Shown: positions 61,484-64,000 of the stretch, piece after piece
Numbering within the stretch: the first letter of the stretch is position 1
How the letters are laid out: each line of letters begins with the position of its first letter
Assembly (NCBI RefSeq): GCF_004365175.1
Contig: NZ_SOCE01000001.1
Location: 3,665,403-3,729,402 of the forward strand
Direction: 5' to 3'
Source: Kribbella voronezhensis
Lineage (GTDB): Bacteria; Actinomycetota; Actinomycetes; Propionibacteriales; Kribbellaceae
Length of the DNA: 64,000 nucleotides
Notes under the pieces: generated by a model
The model's database searches: none
What the model was told of the DNA's origin: nothing
What the model saw: the letters and a program-made list of their open reading frames with translations, nothing else
Made by a program: the position numbers and the translations under genes

Positions 61484-62820
61484 CCCCAAGAACAGGCTCC
61501 CCGGATCCCGCCGGCGAGCCGTCCACTTCGCGAGCCAACCGCTTCCGGCTTGGTCTCGCGGGATTGATTCGACGAGCTGCGGGCTCGCGCAATAGGCGCG
61601 CTGGGAAGCGGGTCAGGAGTGGGCCCGCGGTGCGGGATTTGTTGGATGAAGCGTTGGCGGGCGTGGCCGCGCGGCCGACTCGGTTGGTCCTGACGACGCT
61701 CGGGACCGTGCTCGGAGTTGCCGCGCTGGTTGCGACCGTCGGGCTCGGCCAGACGGCGAACGGTCAGATCACCCAGCGCTTCGACCTCGCCGCCGCCACC
61801 CGCGTCGTGGTCTCACCCGACGACAAGGGCGGTCAGGAAGGCGAAGCGGCGACCCAACTGCCCTGGGACGCACCCGACCGGATCCGACGACTGAACGGAG
61901 TCGACGCGGCCGGCACGGTGAGCACGCTCGACGTCGGCGACGACCTGGTCCGCAGCGTCGCCGGTCTCGACACCCAGAAGGACGGCCACGCACTCACCGT
62001 GCTGGCGGGATCACCCGGCCTGTTCGAGGCCGTCCGGGCGACCCTGCGCACCGGCCGGTACTTCGATGCCGGCCACGACTCCCGCGCCGACCGGGTCGTT
62101 GTCCTCGGCAAGAATGCGGCCGACCGCCTCGGCATCAACCGGGTCGATTCCCAGCCGGCCGTGTTCATCGGCGACCAGCCGTACACCGTGATCGGCATCC
62201 TCGACTCGGTCAGCGGCCGCGCCGAACTCCTCGACTCGGTGATCATGCCGAACGGGACCGCCAAAGCGGCGTACGACCTCGAGGCCCCGGACTCCGTCGA
62301 GATCCGTACCCAGGTGGGCGCGGCGCAGTTGATCGCGAAGCAGGCACCGGTCGCGATCGACCCGAACAACCCGAGCACGCTGAAGGTCGACGCGCCGCCG
62401 GCACAGGGCGGCGTACGGAAAGGCGTGCAGAGCGACCTCAACGCACTCTTCCTGCTGCTCGGAGCGGTCGCGCTCCTCGTCGGCGGTCTCGGCATCGCGA
62501 ACGTGACGCTGCTGTCGGTTCTGGAACGAGTCTCCGAGATCGGCCTGCGACGAGCCCTGGGCGCCGCGCGACGACACGTGGCCGCGCAGTTCCTCGTGGA
62601 AAGCGTGCTGGTCGGCTTCCTCGGCGGATTGCTCGGTACGGCGGTCGGCGTACTCCTGACCGTCGGCGTCTCCTGGGGCCGGGACTGGACCCCGATCCTG
62701 TCCACCTCGCTGTCGTTCGGTTCGCCGTTCCTGGGCGCGTTCATCGGCCTCGTCGCCGGCACTTACCCCGCCTGGAAAGCCTCGGCAATCCAGCCGATCA
62801 CGGCGCTACGCGGTGCTTAG
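61477..62820 (+). CDS. ABC transporter permease, MacB/FtsX-like
   Basis: 447 residues. GTG 61477 overlaps the preceding stop; GTG 61630 is an alternative that removes a basic N-terminus. It has four membrane helices: one after about residue 65 (LVLTTLGTVLGVAALVATVGLG), then a MacB-type periplasmic core domain of about 220 residues, then three near the C-terminus (LLLGAVALLVGGLGIANVTLLSVLERVSEIGLRRALGA). With the lipoprotein, adaptor and ATPase it makes a complete mechanotransmission-type exporter. It converges on the MFS gene with a 15-base overlap. Confidence 0.92.
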
Positions 62821-64000
62821 CGGCTGCCTTGCCGAGAGCCTGGAGTAGGCCAGTGCGGTAAGCCCGAAGCCAAGTACTACGAAGGTGAGCACTGGGTAGG
62901 ACTTCCCGTCGTCGGGCAGGATCACGGCACCGAGTGCGGCCGCCGAGACCTGCCCGACGTTGAAGATCATGTCGTAGAGGGAGAAGACCCGGCCGCGGTA
63001 CACGTCGTCGACACCTGTCTGGACGAGGGTGTCGACGCTGATCTTGATGCCTTGCGCGCAGAAGCCGGTGAAGAACCCCGAAATCAGGATCGCGGGTTGG
63101 GTGTACAGCCCGCCGGGGAACGCCGTCACGATCGCGGCCGCCACGAAGAGCACGGTGATCCAGCGGCGAAGGGTCAGGACGCGAGTCGCCCAGGGCGTCA
63201 CGAGAGCGGCGATGAACAAACCCGCTCCGATCGCACCGGTCGCCAGCGCGAGGGCGCCGAAAGCCTTGTCCAGCTGGTCGGGACCGTAGAACCTGTTCCG
63301 GTACAACAGGATCATCGCGACCGTGACGAGACCGAAGAAGAACCTGAGCGACCCGATCGCGGCCAGCCCGAGTGCGGCCTGCCGTCGCTCCTTCAGATGC
63401 CGACCGCCGTCGATCAGGCCGGCGACGATGCCGCGGATCGCCTCGACGACGCCGGGCTCGTCACCGGTCAGGTCCGGGCCGAGCTGGCGTCGCCCGAGCC
63501 GCAACGCGAGGAGGGCAGCGGCGAGGTAGACAGCGGCCGTAGTACCGAGAACTGCGAGGTCCGAGTCGGAGACGAGTTTCACGCCGGCTCCGACGCCGCC
63601 GCCGATCAGGAAGGACGCGGTGCCCGACGTCGGGGTGACCGCGTTCGCCATCACCAGTTCGTCGGAGTCGACGACGTGGGGGAGACCGGCGGACAGGCCG
63701 GAGAGCAGGAAGCGGTTGACGCCGAGGGTGAGCAGGACGGCGAGATAGAACGGCACCCCGGCGTTGCCTAGGGCAACAATCGCGCCGACGACGAGGACCA
63801 GCCCGGCCCGGGTGAGGTTCGCACCGAACAGAATCTGCCGGCGCGACCAGCGATCGAGCAGCACGCCGGTGAAGGGACCGAGGATCGAGAACGGCAGCAG
63901 CGCGACCGCGAACAGTCCGGCGATCGCGGCCGCGTCCGGCGCGCGCTCCGGCGAGAACAGCACGTACGCCGCCAGCGCGACCTGGAACACGCCGTCGCCG
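62806..64000 (-). CDS. MFS transporter, 5' end beyond the window
   Basis: At least 398 codons are visible, and the frame is still open at the window edge (GDGVFQVALAAYVLF lies in the first helix), so the true start is outside. About 11-12 membrane helices are seen, with the MFS motif LLDRWSRRQILFGANLTRAG between helices 2 and 3 and a second half with GFFTGFCAQGIKISVDTLVQ. It resembles drug-exporter type MFS proteins. The last codons overlap the permease gene. Confidence 0.9.
   Translation of the reverse strand, partial: GDGVFQVALAAYVLFSPERAPDAAAIAGLFAVALLPFSILGPFTGVLLDRWSRRQILFGANLTRAGLVLVVGAIVALGNAGVPFYLAVLLTLGVNRFLLSGLSAGLPHVVDSDELVMANAVTPTSGTASFLIGGGVGAGVKLVSDSDLAVLGTTAAVYLAAALLALRLGRRQLGPDLTGDEPGVVEAIRGIVAGLIDGGRHLKERRQAALGLAAIGSLRFFFGLVTVAMILLYRNRFYGPDQLDKAFGALALATGAIGAGLFIAALVTPWATRVLTLRRWITVLFVAAAIVTAFPGGLYTQPAILISGFFTGFCAQGIKISVDTLVQTGVDDVYRGRVFSLYDMIFNVGQVSAAALGAVILPDDGKSYPVLTFVVLGFGLTALAYSRLSARQPLSTA

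Overview
The window is about 70% GC chromosomal DNA from a high-GC actinobacterium. The gene order (gyrB, dciA, recF, gnd, dnaN, dnaA / rpmH, rnpA, yidD, yidC, jag, rsmG, parA, parB, then the cwlM-trxA-trxB-anti-sigma-sigM-pseudokinase-murJ block) is the actinobacterial origin-of-replication neighbourhood. It fits Propionibacteriales such as Kribbella or Nocardioides best; genus is a guess from layout, not proven.

Layout. 1-11.0 kb: leftward replication genes dnaA, dnaN, gnd, recF, dciA and gyrB (cut by the window edge), interrupted between dciA and gyrB by four membrane-protein genes of unknown function. 8.9-9.4 kb and 11.0-11.66 kb: two gene-free stretches flanking dnaA, both carrying DnaA-box-like sequences (oriC and dnaA control region). 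11.66-17.8 kb: rightward rpmH-rnpA-yidD-yidC-jag-rsmG-parA-parB. Three parS-type sites lie inside the rsmG and parA reading frames and two more in a 1.9 kb gene-poor stretch after parB. 19.8-24.9 kb: DUF3817, SURF1, D-Ala-D-Ala ligase, a PLP aminotransferase, a small membrane protein and a GNAT enzyme. 24.9-28.5 kb: DUF2784, a HAAS-type membrane protein, PadR and an MMPL exporter behind a clear PadR-type palindrome. 28.5-38.6 kb: the envelope and redox block cwlM, trxA, trxB, anti-sigma, sigM, pseudokinase, murJ and a large exported protein, with a SigR-type promoter before trxB and an ECF-type promoter overlapping the end of sigM.

38.7-44.2 kb: CCA-adding enzyme, hydrolase, class IV aminotransferase, two GNAT-like proteins and an amidase. 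44.1-47.3 kb: a secreted GH30 glycosidase and a divergent LacI regulator. 47.5-53.7 kb: a TetR gene diverging from a six-gene catabolic operon (ACAD11-like acyl-CoA dehydrogenase, SDR, APH-like phosphotransferase, histidine phosphatase, SDR, LLM oxidoreductase) that resembles the 4-hydroxyacyl-CoA phosphorylation route known from levulinate catabolism and human ACAD10/11. 53.7-55.8 kb: two paralogous proline-rich membrane proteins and a YjbR protein. 55.8-62.8 kb: a two-component system diverging from a lipoprotein, adaptor and ABC-exporter operon, with an 11-bp-period direct repeat between them. 62.8 kb to the end: an MFS transporter cut by the window edge.

No tRNA, rRNA, CRISPR array, prophage or insertion sequence was recognised. 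The best candidates for new biology are the parS and DnaA-box-bearing 5' part of parA, the four-gene insertion beside gyrB, the TetR-controlled phospho-acyl-CoA operon and the cysteine-motif sensor/lipoprotein pair.
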